DNA of 64,000 bases from Limanda limanda (GCF_963576545.1 NC_083636.1:4654856-4718855); one strand, 5' to 3'. Shown: positions 46,258-58,045, counted from the first letter of the stretch. The notes: generated from the sequence alone by a model not told the origin. Made by a program: numbers and translations.

Positions 46258-46885
46258 TACGGACCCCCCCAGGGGACGGGGGGAAAAAAAATGATGGGTG
46301 AAAAAAAAAAAAAAAAAAGGACTTTTGCGAGAAAGTTTATTATTCAGAAAGTTGATTATTCAGCTGCCGCTGAATAACTATTACCAGCACTGCTCCAGGA
46401 TCAGAACAGACGCTCATTAAGCCGGTCGTCCTGTGTGTGTCTGTGTCTGCTTCCTCCTCACTTGCTTTACACTTTAACAATAAACACCAGCACTGATCCG
46501 AAGTCATGATCGGTCATCATAGGATAATAACTAAAAAATACATGTGATTATCAGTTTTAGTGAAGAGGAACAGAGTCAAGCATACACACACACGCACACA
46601 ACCCTCCCCCCCCCCCCACACACACAGTATCCCATGACAGACCCTGCAGTCAGTATCTCATAATTATGAGATACTAAGTTATAATAATGAGATGCTAAGT
46701 CATAAGACTGTGTGTGTGTGTAAGGCGGTTGACCCCGCAGCTGCTCAGCCTCGGCTTCCCTGCTCTGTGGCACCCGCCCACAACCCGTATCTCGGGACCT
46801 CGCAAAAGTCTTGCGAGATCTCGCAAAAGTCCGTTTTTTTTTCACCCATCATTTTTTTTCACCCTGTCCCCTGGGGGGCTCCGTA
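46258..46885. mobile_element. MITE-like DNA element, 628 bp, superfamily unresolved
   Basis: Ends TACGGACCCCCCAGGGGAC and GTCCCCTGGGGGGCTCCGTA, with terminal similarity for about 60 bp (ATGATGGGTGAAAAA, then CGGACTTTTGCGAGA). Flanked by GAAGAG at 46252-46257 and 46886-46891; the empty site ATGGAAGAGGAAACGG is at about 50558. No ORF. Confidence 0.82.
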
Positions 46886-47206
46886 GAAGAGGAAACGGGA
46901 TATGGATATTGTTTTTTGAAAAAACAAGGATGGAAGACGAGAGGAAGAGGAAGGAAGAACAAAATATAACTTTAAGATGAAGAAACCCACTTTATTTTAT
47001 CTTATACATAATTTTATTTTTAAATGTCTCTTTTTCTTTCGTTATAATACAGCACAATACACTGGTTACTGTAAGAAATCACACTTTTACAAATGAAGAG
47101 TAGAAAGGCCCATAGTGTGAATCCTTTCTCTCACCTCAGTTAACATCGCTGTGTGGTCACTGATTAAAGATTTTATTATCAAATGCACAGAGATAACATT
47201 AAGCAG

Positions 47207-47252
47207 TCGCTGGCAATAAAATGCTTGAGTCACAGCATTTCATTGCCAGCGA
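47207..47252. repeat. short hairpin within a small insertion
   Basis: TCGCTGGCAATAAAATGCT, an 8-nt loop, then AGCATTTCATTGCCAGCGA: 19-bp arms with one mismatch. It sits in a stretch of about 95 bp (47162-47256) absent from the same place upstream of the other pla2g1b copies. The sequence resembles the 3' end of a fish retroposon. Confidence 0.7.
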
Positions 47253-47401
47253 ACTGCTGAAATATGACTTCATAGAAAAATTAAGCACGTAGGAGTTTTT
47301 CTCTGGAATTTTGGTTTGTGTTTGTATTTCAGATCCTGTTCAGTGTGAGGGGTGCGACCCTGTGTCGTATAAGCAGGTGACGGGGCGGGCCCTCCCGAGG
47401 G

Positions 47402-47410
47402 TATATATAA
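47402..47410 (+). promoter_or_regulatory. TATA box of copy I
   Basis: TATATATAA 53 bp before the start codon, with CAGGTGACGGGGCGGG just upstream. The clearest core promoter among the intact copies. Confidence 0.78.
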
Positions 47411-47462
47411 GGAAGGCTTGAACTGTGAGCTGGAGCTGTGTCTGAAGGTCTTGACTCGCAGG

Positions 47463-48223
47463 ATGAACGCCCTCCGATCTCTGTTTCTCTTGGCCGCCGG
47501 CCTCTCTGTGGGTGAGTACAACTTCACAGAAAGCTTCACCCCCCATCTCCCTTGTGGATAAATGCAGTATTTGTGAATGATCTGCATGTGCTGCGGTTGA
47601 TGCTCCTTCTAGTCCTGTATAACCAGAATTCTCATCCTTCCAGCTTGGTGTGGTCCAATGGCACCAATCCCCGAACGGGCGCTCCCCCAGTTCAGGAACA
47701 TGATCTTGTGCAAGATGCCCAAAAGCCGGCCGATTTGGCAACTAGCTGACTACGGCTGCTACTGTGGAAAGGGCGGCTCTGGCTCGCCTGTGGACGATCT
47801 GGACAGGTCGTGATTCATTCTCTCTGTCAGTTCAGTGCAACCATGACATAAAAACACCTTTTCTCCCTGTCTGAACACTTGTGTTGTCAAACCTGCAGGT
47901 GCTGCCAAGTGCACGACAACTGTTATGGTGAAGCCGAGAAGCTCAAGCAATGCAACCCTTACTTCAAGTTCTACGCCTACAGCTGTGACGAAGAAAGCAA
48001 GACGGTCACCTGTGACGGTGAGTGCACCGAGACGACAAGAGCAGGAGGTTATTAAAGAAGAAGACATCACCTCCTAACCACCTTGTGCACTTTCTCCTCC
48101 TCAGAGAACAACAATGCATGTGAGATGTTCATCTGCGAGTGTGACAGGAAGGCCACTGAGTGTTTTGCCAGATCGCCTTATAACCCCAAGTACAGGCACT
48201 GGCCCCAAGAACGATGTCAGTAG
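47463..48223 (+). CDS. pla2g1b-like: secreted phospholipase A2, group IB type (copy I, intact)
   Basis: Exons 47463-47511, 47644-47806, 47899-48017 and 48105-48223: 450 nt, 149 residues. Signal peptide [17 protein letters not shown]; propeptide ends PER before [11 protein letters not shown], the typical trypsin-sensitive group IB junction. Calcium loop [14 protein letters not shown], catalytic [11 protein letters not shown], then [12 protein letters not shown], ending PQERCQ. Exon 3 is 15 nt shorter than in other copies ([10 protein letters not shown]), an in-frame loss of five codons just after a conserved Cys. It is the only intact copy with a full TATA box and GC-rich proximal promoter, so it may be the main digestive-type enzyme; that is inference. 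Poly(A) signal 48624-48629. Confidence 0.92.
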
Positions 48224-48623
48224 AAGAATTCTGCAGTTAATCGAACACAGGATCCACTCCCACACACGACACACCCATCACTGAGCTCTCAGGAGCGGCA
48301 GCAGCTTGTTTTGTCCGCTCATTGAAATACTCACACTGACTTTGTACTGTCACATTCTCAAGGTCATGGTTTTCTTTTCTCCTTCTTTCTCTGCGCTGCG
48401 TCTCTATTGTTAGCTGTGGATCTGTATCCTGACAAGAAACATCAGTAGATCTGCATCTCTCATTAACTGATGCTTGGTTATTCACAGGTATGATCCTAAC
48501 TCAAGTTTCCACTAGAGGGCGCTCTCATGAAGCTCTTTCTTCCCTTGCTTGCAGAAAGTAGTTTACAGACTGTAGACTTTAATATTGGCAATTCATCAAA
48601 TCATACAAATGCTTGCAGTACTC

Positions 48624-48629
48624 AATAAA
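48624..48629 (+). terminator. poly(A) signal of copy I
   Basis: AATAAA in the shared TGCAGTACTCAATAAA block. Confidence 0.65.
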
Positions 48630-49204
48630 AAAGATTAAAAAAATTATTCAGTTTGTGTGTGTATGAATTTACACACACAAATTGATGAGTTCTTGTATTA
48701 TTTGTGAAGTATTCAGTTGTATATATTATTCTATAGCTTTTATATATTTTAGACCAAAACCAGAGCAAATTATTATGTTATCATGAATTAACTTGGTCTA
48801 AACTTTAAATTAACTGCACTGCGATAGTAAACATTTTTTTTTGTGTAGAATAAACACACAGTGTATGTATCCTGATCAGGTAAAACGATGACACTTACGA
48901 CACAACAATGTATTGTAAGAATAATACATACTTGTCTATAATGTATAATATTAATGCGTACACACTCATTTTGATCATCTCTGCAGTTTTGATGCACTGA
49001 TATATCACTGATATCCTCCTTAATCTACACAGTGTAAATACAGTGCGCTAATTCAGAGTCAAACGCAATGACTGAGTATAAAAATGGATGACAAGTCCCC
49101 ACTTCCTTCTGTTTTGCAGAAAAACATAGTAGGAAATACACGGAGCTGGAGTCGGTGTGTGTGTGTGTGTGTGTGTTTGTGTGTCTGTGTGTGTCCTCCC
49201 AGAC

Positions 49205-49795
49205 AGCGCACACACAAACAGGCCCCGCCTCCGCCCCGCCCCCTCCCTCAGAGAGACACACACAATGAGACCAGTACTGATCGGCTGCTTTTTATCAGAG
49301 GAAACAGTGAAAACACCAAGTCTCTCTGGTCTCAGCTGCTAAGAGATCAGAGCAAAAGCCGCAGTTGGTTTGAATTGAGCTTCAGTTATGTTAAGGCTGT
49401 AGATATATCGTTTTATTAATTTCAAAGTGGACTACTTCTTATTTTATACATTTCCCACAAATATGGGGAGGACTCAAATAAGCCTGCATAGTTCTGTGTT
49501 TCATTCATTTCAACGTGGGCCTTCACATTGCCAGTGTATTTTGTTCTTCCTCTTCATAAGAGTTTGTTTTTTTCCTTTGTTGTAACAGTTAAAAATAGCA
49601 ATGAAATGTCAACAGTTTTCTTTGTTGTCGTTCTATAATTTCCTAAAGTAGAGTTTTATTATATATAGTGTAACTATATATAAACGTTATAAGCCTTGTT
49701 TTCAAATATGTTTTGCGGGTCCAGACAATTTGATTTGGGGGTAGAGGGGGCAAACGGCTCTTTTGATAGTACAGGTTGCAAACCCCTGGTTAATG
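49205..49795. mobile_element. left-truncated copy of the hAT-type element
   Basis: Matches the right part of 34106-38161 without the solo LTR and ends in GGTTGCAAACCCCTG. The left end and the 178-bp tandem repeats are replaced by unrelated sequence with a GT run (49156-49196). It supplies the empty site for the LTR at 35429. Confidence 0.78.
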
Positions 49796-50923
49796 ATCTG
49801 AAGGACTGAAATTATTACTTGAAACATCAATATGTATTTGTCACATGTTGGTGTCTGGGTGGAACAGCCGTGAACAAAATGATGATCTTCTGCATAAAGG
49901 TCTCTTTGTGTTTTTTTATTGTCGCTGCTATTGCTTTGAGAGATATTTGTATTAAAGATCCTATTACAGTTCACATCTGTGTGCGGTTTGAGTCGTGTGC
50001 TGCCAGCTTCAATAAAACACTGTTTATTTGCAAAAGGCGATGATTAGTTTCAGCTTATCTCTGATGAACCAGACAGCGGCTTCTGAAATGATATATGATT
50101 ATATATAAAAGTTGAAAACATAAAAACCTTTTTAATGACTTCACACATCAATATGTATTTGTCACATATTGGTGTTTGGGTGTAACAGTCAACAGTGACA
50201 TGACTCATGATTAAGTGGAATACAAAAGTACAAACATTACTTTTTCGTAATATTTCCAATGAAACCTGGATGAGAACAATCAACCACACTCATGTATTAA
50301 TCTCCCGTTTTTGCAGCAAAACTGGAATTAATAACTTAATAGAAGTTGTTTTTCAGAACAAACCTATTTGCAGTAATTATTTCTCTGTATAATGTCGCAG
50401 CCGCTCTCAACAAAATGAAAAGTATCTGTTCAGTATATTAAGAAAAGTAACCCTTTTATCTGAGGTTTCTTGATACAGCAGAACGAATGGAAGAAAGTAA
50501 ATAATGCCGTTTATTAACTGGAGATGGGAAATTGTAGCTCAAATATTTGATATGAGATGGAAGAGGAAACGGAAAATGGATATTGTTTTTGAAAAAAACA
50601 AGGATAGAAGACAAGAGGAGGAGGAAGGAAGAACAAAATATGTGTTTACAGCAACTGTAAACTGTATCAACAGCCCAATACAATCCCAACAGTGAAACAT
50701 GGTGGTGGCAGCATCATGCTGGGATGTTTTTGAGATGCAGGGACAGGACGACTGGTTGCAATTGAAGGAAAGATGAATGCGGCCAATTACAGAGATATCC
50801 TGGAAGAAAACCTCTTCCAGAGTGCTCTGGAACTCAGACTGGGCCGAAGGTTCACCTTCCAACAAGGCAATGACCCTAAGCAGACAGCTAAAATAAACAA
50901 AGGAGTGGCTTCGGAACAACTCT

Positions 50924-51160
50924 GTGACCATTCTTGACTGGCCCAGCCAGAGCCCTGACCTAAACCCAATTGAGCATCTCTGGAGAGACCTGAAAATGTC
51001 TGTCCACCAACGTTCACCATCCAACCTGACGGAACTGGAGAGGATCTGCAAGGAAGAATGGCAGAGGATCCCCAAATCCAGGTGTGAAAAACTTGTTACA
51101 TCATTCCCAAGAAGACTCATGGCTGTACTGGCTCAAAAGGGTGCTTCTACTCAATACTGA
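50924..51160 (+). pseudogene. Tc1-type transposase, C-terminal fragment
   Basis: 78-codon open frame. The signature SPDLNPIEHLWRDLK is characteristic of fish Tc1-like transposases; a complete protein has about 340 residues with an N-terminal helix-turn-helix, absent here. Confidence 0.88.
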
Positions 51161-51220
51161 GCAAAGGGTCTGAATACTTATGACCATGTGATATTTCAGG
51201 TTTTCTTTTTTAATAAATTT

Positions 51221-51600
51221 AGATAGATAGATAGATAGATTACTTTATTCATCCCCGAAGGGAAATTAAGTCGTCATAGCAGCCGGTATACTTGAATACA
51301 ATAAAATACAATACAATAGAATTCAATAAAAAATATTGAGGTAGAAAGAATAAAAACAGAAACACAAGATTAATAGGTAGATAAGGTGCAGTGGCAAGAT
51401 GATGGTAATAGTACTGATGATATGATGGTAATGTTATTGTTAGACAGTATTTAAAAATAGTACAGTATATATAGTATATAATATATAATATAAGATAATA
51501 TATATTTATATATGATAGTAATTATACCAATATAATAGCAGTATATAGTAATAATGGCAGCAACAGTATATATAATAATAATAATAGTAATGTTATATTT
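51221..51600 (-). mobile_element. LINE 3'-end insertion with AGAT tail
   Basis: An (AGAT)n run and TACTTTATTCATCCCCGAAGG, a common fish retroposon 3' end, followed by AT-rich sequence. It interrupts the Tc1 element between AATAAATTT and GCAAAAATTTC. No coding part. Confidence 0.65.
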
Positions 51601-51739
51601 GCAAAAATTTCTACATTTCTGTTTTTTTCTGTCAAGATTGATGAGAAATAAAATGAACTTTTTTGATTTTAGCAAATGGCTGCAATGAAACAGAGTGAAA
51701 AATTTAAAGGGGTCTGAATACTTTCCGTACCCTCTGTAT

Positions 51740-51992
51740 GTTTATAAATGGCAGTGGCATGGCCACCCTGTACCTTGCACATGTTTAAATTAAAAACATG
51801 AATATATGAACCCGTGTAATATTTGAATAGCTTAGCATTGAATGCACAATATCAGGGTAGTTATGTTTATACATGGCCCTAGGCCCAGTTTAATATAAAA
51901 CACAATTTTATACAATATATATAGTAGGGGGTCCCTGCTCCATCTCTCCACCTGTTTGGGGGTCCTTGGCTTGAAAAACGTTGAAGACCCCT
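51740..51992. mobile_element. right end of a hAT-type element
   Basis: Ends CTTGAAAAACGTTGAAGACCCCTG, an inverted CAGGGGTC terminus of hAT style. Its left end is not visible. The duplicated module resumes directly after it. Confidence 0.45.
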
Positions 51993-52325
51993 GCCTTATT
52001 ATATTCATAATAAATGTTTTTCTTTCACATTGTTTTTTATTAATGTTGCATAAGTAAATGTTGCCAAATTTGTTGCCAAACACTCACAAATTGTTGAGTG
52101 TTTGTTATGATGCAAGTTTATAGGCTGGTGTTAGAAAAGTTGAGCTTATCTTGACACGCAGCTCAAACACAGTCACACAACAAAACCACAACCACAACGC
52201 AGTTTGGCAACGCACTCGCCACAGTCCAAGCGAAGAGGAAACTTTTCGGTTGAAGCTTCGTATGTGTGAGAGCTGTGTTACTGACAAGCTGCTGTCAACA
52301 TGTTTGTATTGTTAATGATCTAAAG

Positions 52326-52519
52326 CAGTGGACCCAAACTTTTTACAGTCCCGTACCCCTTCAGATATTCAATCTCCAGCTACGTACCCCCCAAAGCGCG
52401 TGCGATAGGACACGAAAGATTGTGAGCTATGCAAAACGCAAATCAAATATTTCCCGCTTACCCCCTGAACCACTTTGTGTACCCCTGGGGGTACACATAC
52501 CCCAGTTTGGGAACCAATG
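52326..52519. mobile_element. hAT-type MITE, copy 3
   Basis: Same element and site as at 24995, with ATCTAAAG on both sides; carried along by the segmental duplication. Confidence 0.85.
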
Positions 52520-53641
52520 ATCTAAAGGACTGAAATTATGACTTGAAACATCAATATGTATTTGTCACATGTTGGAGTCTTGGTTTAACAGCCGTGAATA
52601 AAAAGACGATCTTCTGCATTCTGCTGTTGTCTCTGAATCGACGTGGTGATGATTTGTTGATGAGAAGATGCTCGACATTCGGATAAATTGCTGTGTAATT
52701 CAATTTATTGTGTTGTTGAGCGTTTGACTCGTGCTGGTTCATGCACATTTTCCATTTGGAGAGATATTTGTATTAAAGATCCTGTTACAGTTCAAATCCA
52801 GGTGCAGTTTGAGTTGTGTGTGTTGTCAGCTTCAATCAAACACTGTTTATTTCGAAAAAGGAGATCAGTAGTTTGGACTAATCTCTGATAAACAAGGCAG
52901 CGTCTTCTGAAATGTTTAAAACATGAAATTGACAAACAGCCTCAGACGACAAGAGAGAGTTGGAAGAAAACTGGGAGAAATGAGCTTTACTCAGAAAGAC
53001 TGAGCAGAGGACTCATGGAATTAGTTATGAAAACAGAGAATGGAGTGACTGAAGGAGGTGCAGCAACCAAACCATTAATTTCTTTCTTTCTTTATATGAT
53101 TATATATTAGTTGAAAATATAAAAACCTTTTTCTTGTTCAAGGAAAAAGAAAAGAAACAGAGTTATTCAGCTTTTTTTAATGACTTCACTCACAATTAAG
53201 TGGAATACAAACGTACATACATTACTTTTTAACAATATTTCCAATGAAACCTGGATGAGAACAACTTACCACACTCATGTATCAATCTCCTAGTTTTGCA
53301 TCAATACTGAAGAAACCCACTTTATTTTATTATATATATATATAATTTTATCTTTAAATGTCTCTTTTTCTTTAGTTATAATACAGCACAATACACTGGC
53401 CACTGTAAGAAATCACACTTTTACAGATAAAGAGTAGAAAGTTCCACAGTATGAATCCTCTCTCTCACCCAGTTAACATCGCTGTGTGGTCACTGAGCTG
53501 CTGAACTATGACTTCACAGAAAAGTTAAGCGCGTAGGAGTTTTTTTCTTGAATGTTGGTTCCTGTTTGAATCTCTGATGCTTCATATAAGGAGGACCTGA
53601 ACTTTGAGCTGGAGCTGTGTCTGAAGGTCTTGACTCGTAGG

Positions 53642-54413
53642 ATGAACGCCCTCCAGACTCTGTTTCTCTTGGCCACCGGCCTCTCTGTGGGTGAGTACAA
53701 CTTCACAGAAAGCTTCACCCCCCCATCTCCCTTTTGGAGAAATACAGTATTTGTGATTCATCTGCATGTGCGGCGATTGATGCTCCTTCTAGTCCTGTAT
53801 AACCAGATCTTTCATCCTTCCAGCTTGCTGTGGTCCAAGGGCACCAATCCAAAGGAGGGCGCTTAACCAGTTCAGGACAGAAATCCAGTGCCTGATGTCT
53901 GACAGCTCGCCGGTTTTGGACTACTATGACTACGGCTGCTACTGTGGATATGGCGGCTCTGGCACACCTGTGGACGAGCTGGACAGGTTGTGATTCATTC
54001 ACTCTCTCTCTCTCTCTCTGTCATGAAATAAAAACGCCTTTTCTCCCTGTCTGAACACTTGTGTTGTCAAACCTGCAGGTGCTGCCAAGTGCATGACAAG
54101 TGTTATGGTGACGCCATGCAGCACAACGCATGCTGGCCCATCATCGACAACCCTTACACCGAGTTCTACGCCTACAGATGTGCCAAACAAAGCAAGATGA
54201 TCACCTGTGGCAGTGAGTCCACCGAGACCAGCGTGAGGTTATTAAAGAAGAAGAAATAACCTCCTAACCACCTTGTGCACTTTCTTCTCCTCAGAGAACA
54301 ACGACGCATGTGAGATGTTCATCTGCGAGTGTGACGGGAAGGCTGCCGAGTGTTTCGCCAGATCGCCTTATAACCCCGAGAACAAGCGACTGCCCAGTGA
54401 ACGATGTCAATAG
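53642..54413 (+). CDS. pla2g1b-like: secreted phospholipase A2, group IB type (copy H, intact)
   Basis: Exons 53642-53690, 53824-53986, 54079-54212 and 54295-54413: 154 residues, near-identical to copy D. Signal peptide [20 protein letters not shown] then [57 protein letters not shown]. Differences from D include Glu for Lys in VDELD, Asn for Asp at the start of exon 4, and SPYNPE for SPYYPE. All splice sites are intact. Weak TATA-like CATATAAGG upstream; poly(A) signal 54807-54812. Group IB enzymes are digestive in mammals, and fish also express them in gill; either site is possible here. Confidence 0.93.
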
Positions 54414-55553
54414 AAGACTTCTGCAGTTAATCGAACGCAGGATCTACTCCCACACACGACACACTCATCACTGAGCTCTCAGGAGCGGCAGCAGCTTGTT
54501 TCGTACGCTCATTGAAATACTCACACTGACTTTGTACTGTCACATTCTCAAGGTCATGGTTTTCTTTTCTCCTTTCTCTGTGCTGCGTCTCTATTTTTCG
54601 CTGTGGATCTGTATCCTGACATGAAACACCAGTAGATCTGCATCTCTACTGATGCCCAGTTATTCACCAGTATGATCCGAACTCAAGTTTCCACTAGAGG
54701 GCGCTCTCATGTAGCTCTTTCTTCACTTGCTTGCTGAAAGTAGTTTATAGACTGTAGACTTTAATATTGGCAAATTAATCAAATTATACAAATGCTTGCA
54801 GTACTCAATAAAGAAGATACAAACAATTATTCAGTTTCTGTGTGTGAATTTATAGAGCTTTTATATTATTTGTAAAGTATTCAGTTGTATATTATTTTAT
54901 GGCTTGGTTGATGATGTCATCTTAATAAAGTTGCAGTGTTGTGGTCCGTTGCCATTTCAGTCAAGTGTCCGAGCACATTGCTAGTTTGGACCAAGACGAC
55001 GTAGTTGAGACCACAGCAAATTATTATGTTATCATGAATTAACTTGGTCTAAACTTTAAAATAACTGCACTACGATAGTAAACATTTATTTTTGGGTAGA
55101 ATGTACACACATTGTATGTATCCTGATCAGGTTCAATGTTCACACTTACCACACGATAATGTATCGGAAGAATAATACATACATTACTATAATGTTCATA
55201 AAAATATCAACTAGAGAAAAAATACATATTTAAATTGTGATCAAAAAAGAAGACGCAACATATGATACAAAGTGGGAATCAATCAACACAGGAAGCAAAA
55301 AAATGGAGGAACATATAAAAAGTTATGAAATTAACCTGTTGGTTTGATTTGTTTAGACTTTATTTAAACCTGCAGACGTTGAATCGTGGAGTTTGTCAGA
55401 TTCCTTGCGAGAGACAGAAATACCTGTGATTGTTGTAAATATTTAATGAGCTGACCTCATTTAGGGAAGCTCCTCCAGATCAGTGTGCATTATGTGTGCA
55501 GCAGTTTGCTCCATCAGTCTCTGCCTCCCTCTCTTTCTCTCCTCTCACACTTC

Positions 55554-55577
55554 CCACACACACACACACACACAAAC

Positions 55578-55616
<39 letters not shown>
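55554..55616. repeat. (CA)n microsatellite
   Basis: Counterpart of the longer run at 28207-28299. Confidence 0.95.
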
Positions 55617-55617
<1 letters not shown>

Positions 55618-57224
55618 CCAGCAGCCACATCGGCAGTGAGCGAGCCACATTTACACAACATGAACAAAAACCAACACACATGACCCAGCAGATCATTTCA
55701 GATTGTCAGTGTGCTCTCTGTAAACACAACCTTCATGCAACGTGGTGCTTTGTTGTGTCTGGCTCGCTGCTCTGGGGCCAACGGGCAAAAGTTCCCTGGA
55801 CTCATGTTTTGAAATAAAAAAATAAATCACGTGACCTCGAGCTGGGACAGAGTTTTATTGAAACGATATTGAAGTGGGTCAAACGAGTGTTTGTCTTTCA
55901 GGTGCACGGGGGTTGAACCTGCAAAGGTTCGGGCCTCGGTATTCAAGAGGAGGCTCCTGTAGGAGGGGGTCGTCCGAATGTGGAGCAGGGATCACATGTC
56001 ACAAACATTTATGACATGGAATATGGTGGCAGCTCAACACGGGAAAGTTATACATATATATATATATATATATTTGAATATGTCGACCATTGAGCTGCTG
56101 TGTTTCTCTTTATTTCGTAAAGTCTGTTTCTTCACATTGATCTGTTTCTTTAATTACTGCGTATGTACTTAATGAACTTCTCCATTTCCTGCAACATTTA
56201 ATGTACAGATAGCAAAATAAACCACTTAATTTCCCACGATGCATCTTCTCTGCATTGCTTTTGTGTGGTCTGACCTCACAGAACACTTCCCGCTCCTCGT
56301 GGCACAGTTAAATAATTTACAGCACGGCCAGAAATTATATCTGTGCATGTGTGAGTGTGTTTGTCACGATACAGACGAAAAGCTTGACTCCTCTCCAGAA
56401 CCAGCGGAGTCACCTTCAGCGCTGAGACGAGTGGAGCTGACGGGTCCGAGTGGAAACATGTCTGCTCAGGACGTTCTCCCTGCCGGAGCCACCTCTGAGC
56501 CAGATGGACTCAAACTAGCTCCTGGCTTTCGGCTCGAAAGTTAAACATCTACACAGAAACGGCCCTTTTAAAAAAATGGAAACAGGTTTATCGTATACAG
56601 CTTTTGAAAACATATCTTTTGCTCTATTAGACAGTTTGATATAGTGTTGGATACAGAAATGTGTTCTGCCCTTATACTGCACTTACAGAGAGTTTCTGAT
56701 ATATAATGTGAAAAGTAACTCAAAAATAGTTTGTAAAATTGCTTTAAAAACTAAATTAGATGAAAATGAAGGAGACATTGTATTTCCTCATAATGAAAAC
56801 TTGTATTAAATTGATTTAATAGGCGTTGTTTTTTAGTGCAAACCTCTTTGCAGTAATTATTTCTCTGTATAATGTCGCAGCCTCTCTTGACAAAATTAAA
56901 AGTATCTGTTCATTATATTAAGAAAAGTGACTCTTTTCTCTGAGGTTTCTTAATACAGCAGAACGAATGGTAGAAAGTAAATAATAACGTTTATTAACTG
57001 GAGATGGGAAATTGTAACTCAAATATTTGATATGAGATGGAAGAGGAACTGGAAAATGGATATTGTTTTAGAAAAATCAAGGATGGAAGACGAGAGGAGA
57101 AGGAAGGAAGAACAAAATATAACTTTAAGATAAAGAAACCCACTTTAATTTATTAATTTTATTTTTAAATGTCTCTTTACCTTTAGTTATAATACATCAC
57201 AATAAAATGGTCACTGTAAGAAAT

Positions 57225-57792
57225 TGTCACACCGCGGTGAGATCATGTCTTGTTTTGTGTTTTTTGTCTCGTCATTTCCGGTTTTATTTTGAAAAATAAC
57301 TCTCCTCTCGTTTCAGGTCACTTGCCCTTCCTCATGTGTCACCGGTCTGATCGTCTCCCCTGATTCCTGATTGTGTCCACCTGTTCCCTTTTCCCCCATG
57401 TGTTCATATAGTCTGCGTCTCCCTTTGTCTTGTGCCAGTGTGTCGTCTTTTGTCGTCATTCCAGCCCGTGCCATAGATACAAGAGTCATAGTCTTAGTTT
57501 TGCTTAGCCTCGTGCTTATAGTTTTACCTCAGTTGAGTGATTATTCTTTGTAGCCTTTTTGTTTCAGTGTTTAGTCTTAGTTAGGTTTATAGAATGAAGC
57601 TTTGTTTTTCCTCCCTTTGGAGCGCTTTTGTTTAATTGTTATTTTTGTATTGCAGTATTAAGATAGCGTTTTCCTCCTTTTTGGAGCGACTTTATTTTTG
57701 TACCATAGTTTACTCTGTGTGGAGGTGTAAATAAAACATTCTCCTAACACATCCGCTCTGCGTCTGAGTCCTGCCTTTCGCCCGGCCTGACA
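57225..57792 (+). mobile_element. solo LTR, 568 bp, unrelated to the 2.6 kb family
   Basis: Ends TGTCACACCGCGG...GCCCGGCCTGACA, with a 5-bp target duplication GAAAT (57220-57224 and 57793-57797). The empty site CTGTAAGAAATCACAC is in sister modules. Contains a TATA-like CATATAG near 57406 and AATAAA at about 57730. No coding sequence; the 60-codon frame inside is not a gene. Confidence 0.92.
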
Positions 57793-58036
57793 GAAATCAC
57801 ACTTTTACAAATGAAGAGTAGAAAGTTCCACAGTGTGAATCCTCTCTCTCACCCAGTTAACATCGCTGTGTGATCCCTGAGCTGCTGAACTATGACCTCA
57901 CAGAAAAATTAAGTGCTTAGGAGTTTTTCTAGCTTTTTGCACATGTTGGTTGTTGTTTGAATCTCAGATCCAGTTCATTGTGAGGGGTGCGACCCTATGT
58001 ACTATGAACAGGTGACGGGGAGGGCCCCCCTGAGGG

Positions 58037-58045
58037 TATATATAA
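58037..58045 (+). promoter_or_regulatory. TATA box of copy J
   Basis: TATATATAA with the GGTGACGGGG block upstream, as in copies F and I. Confidence 0.72.

Larger units (their letters stand above)
50650..51726 (+). mobile_element. truncated Tc1/mariner transposon
   Basis: Codes for the C-terminal transposase part at 50924-51160, with DWPSQSPDLNPIEHLWRDLK holding the last D and E of the DDE triad. Upstream sequence (HGGGSIMLG-like region, 50697 on) is out of frame or damaged, and the 5' end is missing. The 3' end reads GGGGTCTGAATACTTTCCGT, typical of Tc1 termini. The 3' part is split by a LINE tail at 51221. Confidence 0.85.
51993..57110. repeat. recent segmental duplication, right copy (contains gene H)
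   Basis: Parallel to 24663-29800. It lacks the LINE 3' end that follows the left copy at 29803, and has a shorter CA run. Confidence 0.85.
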
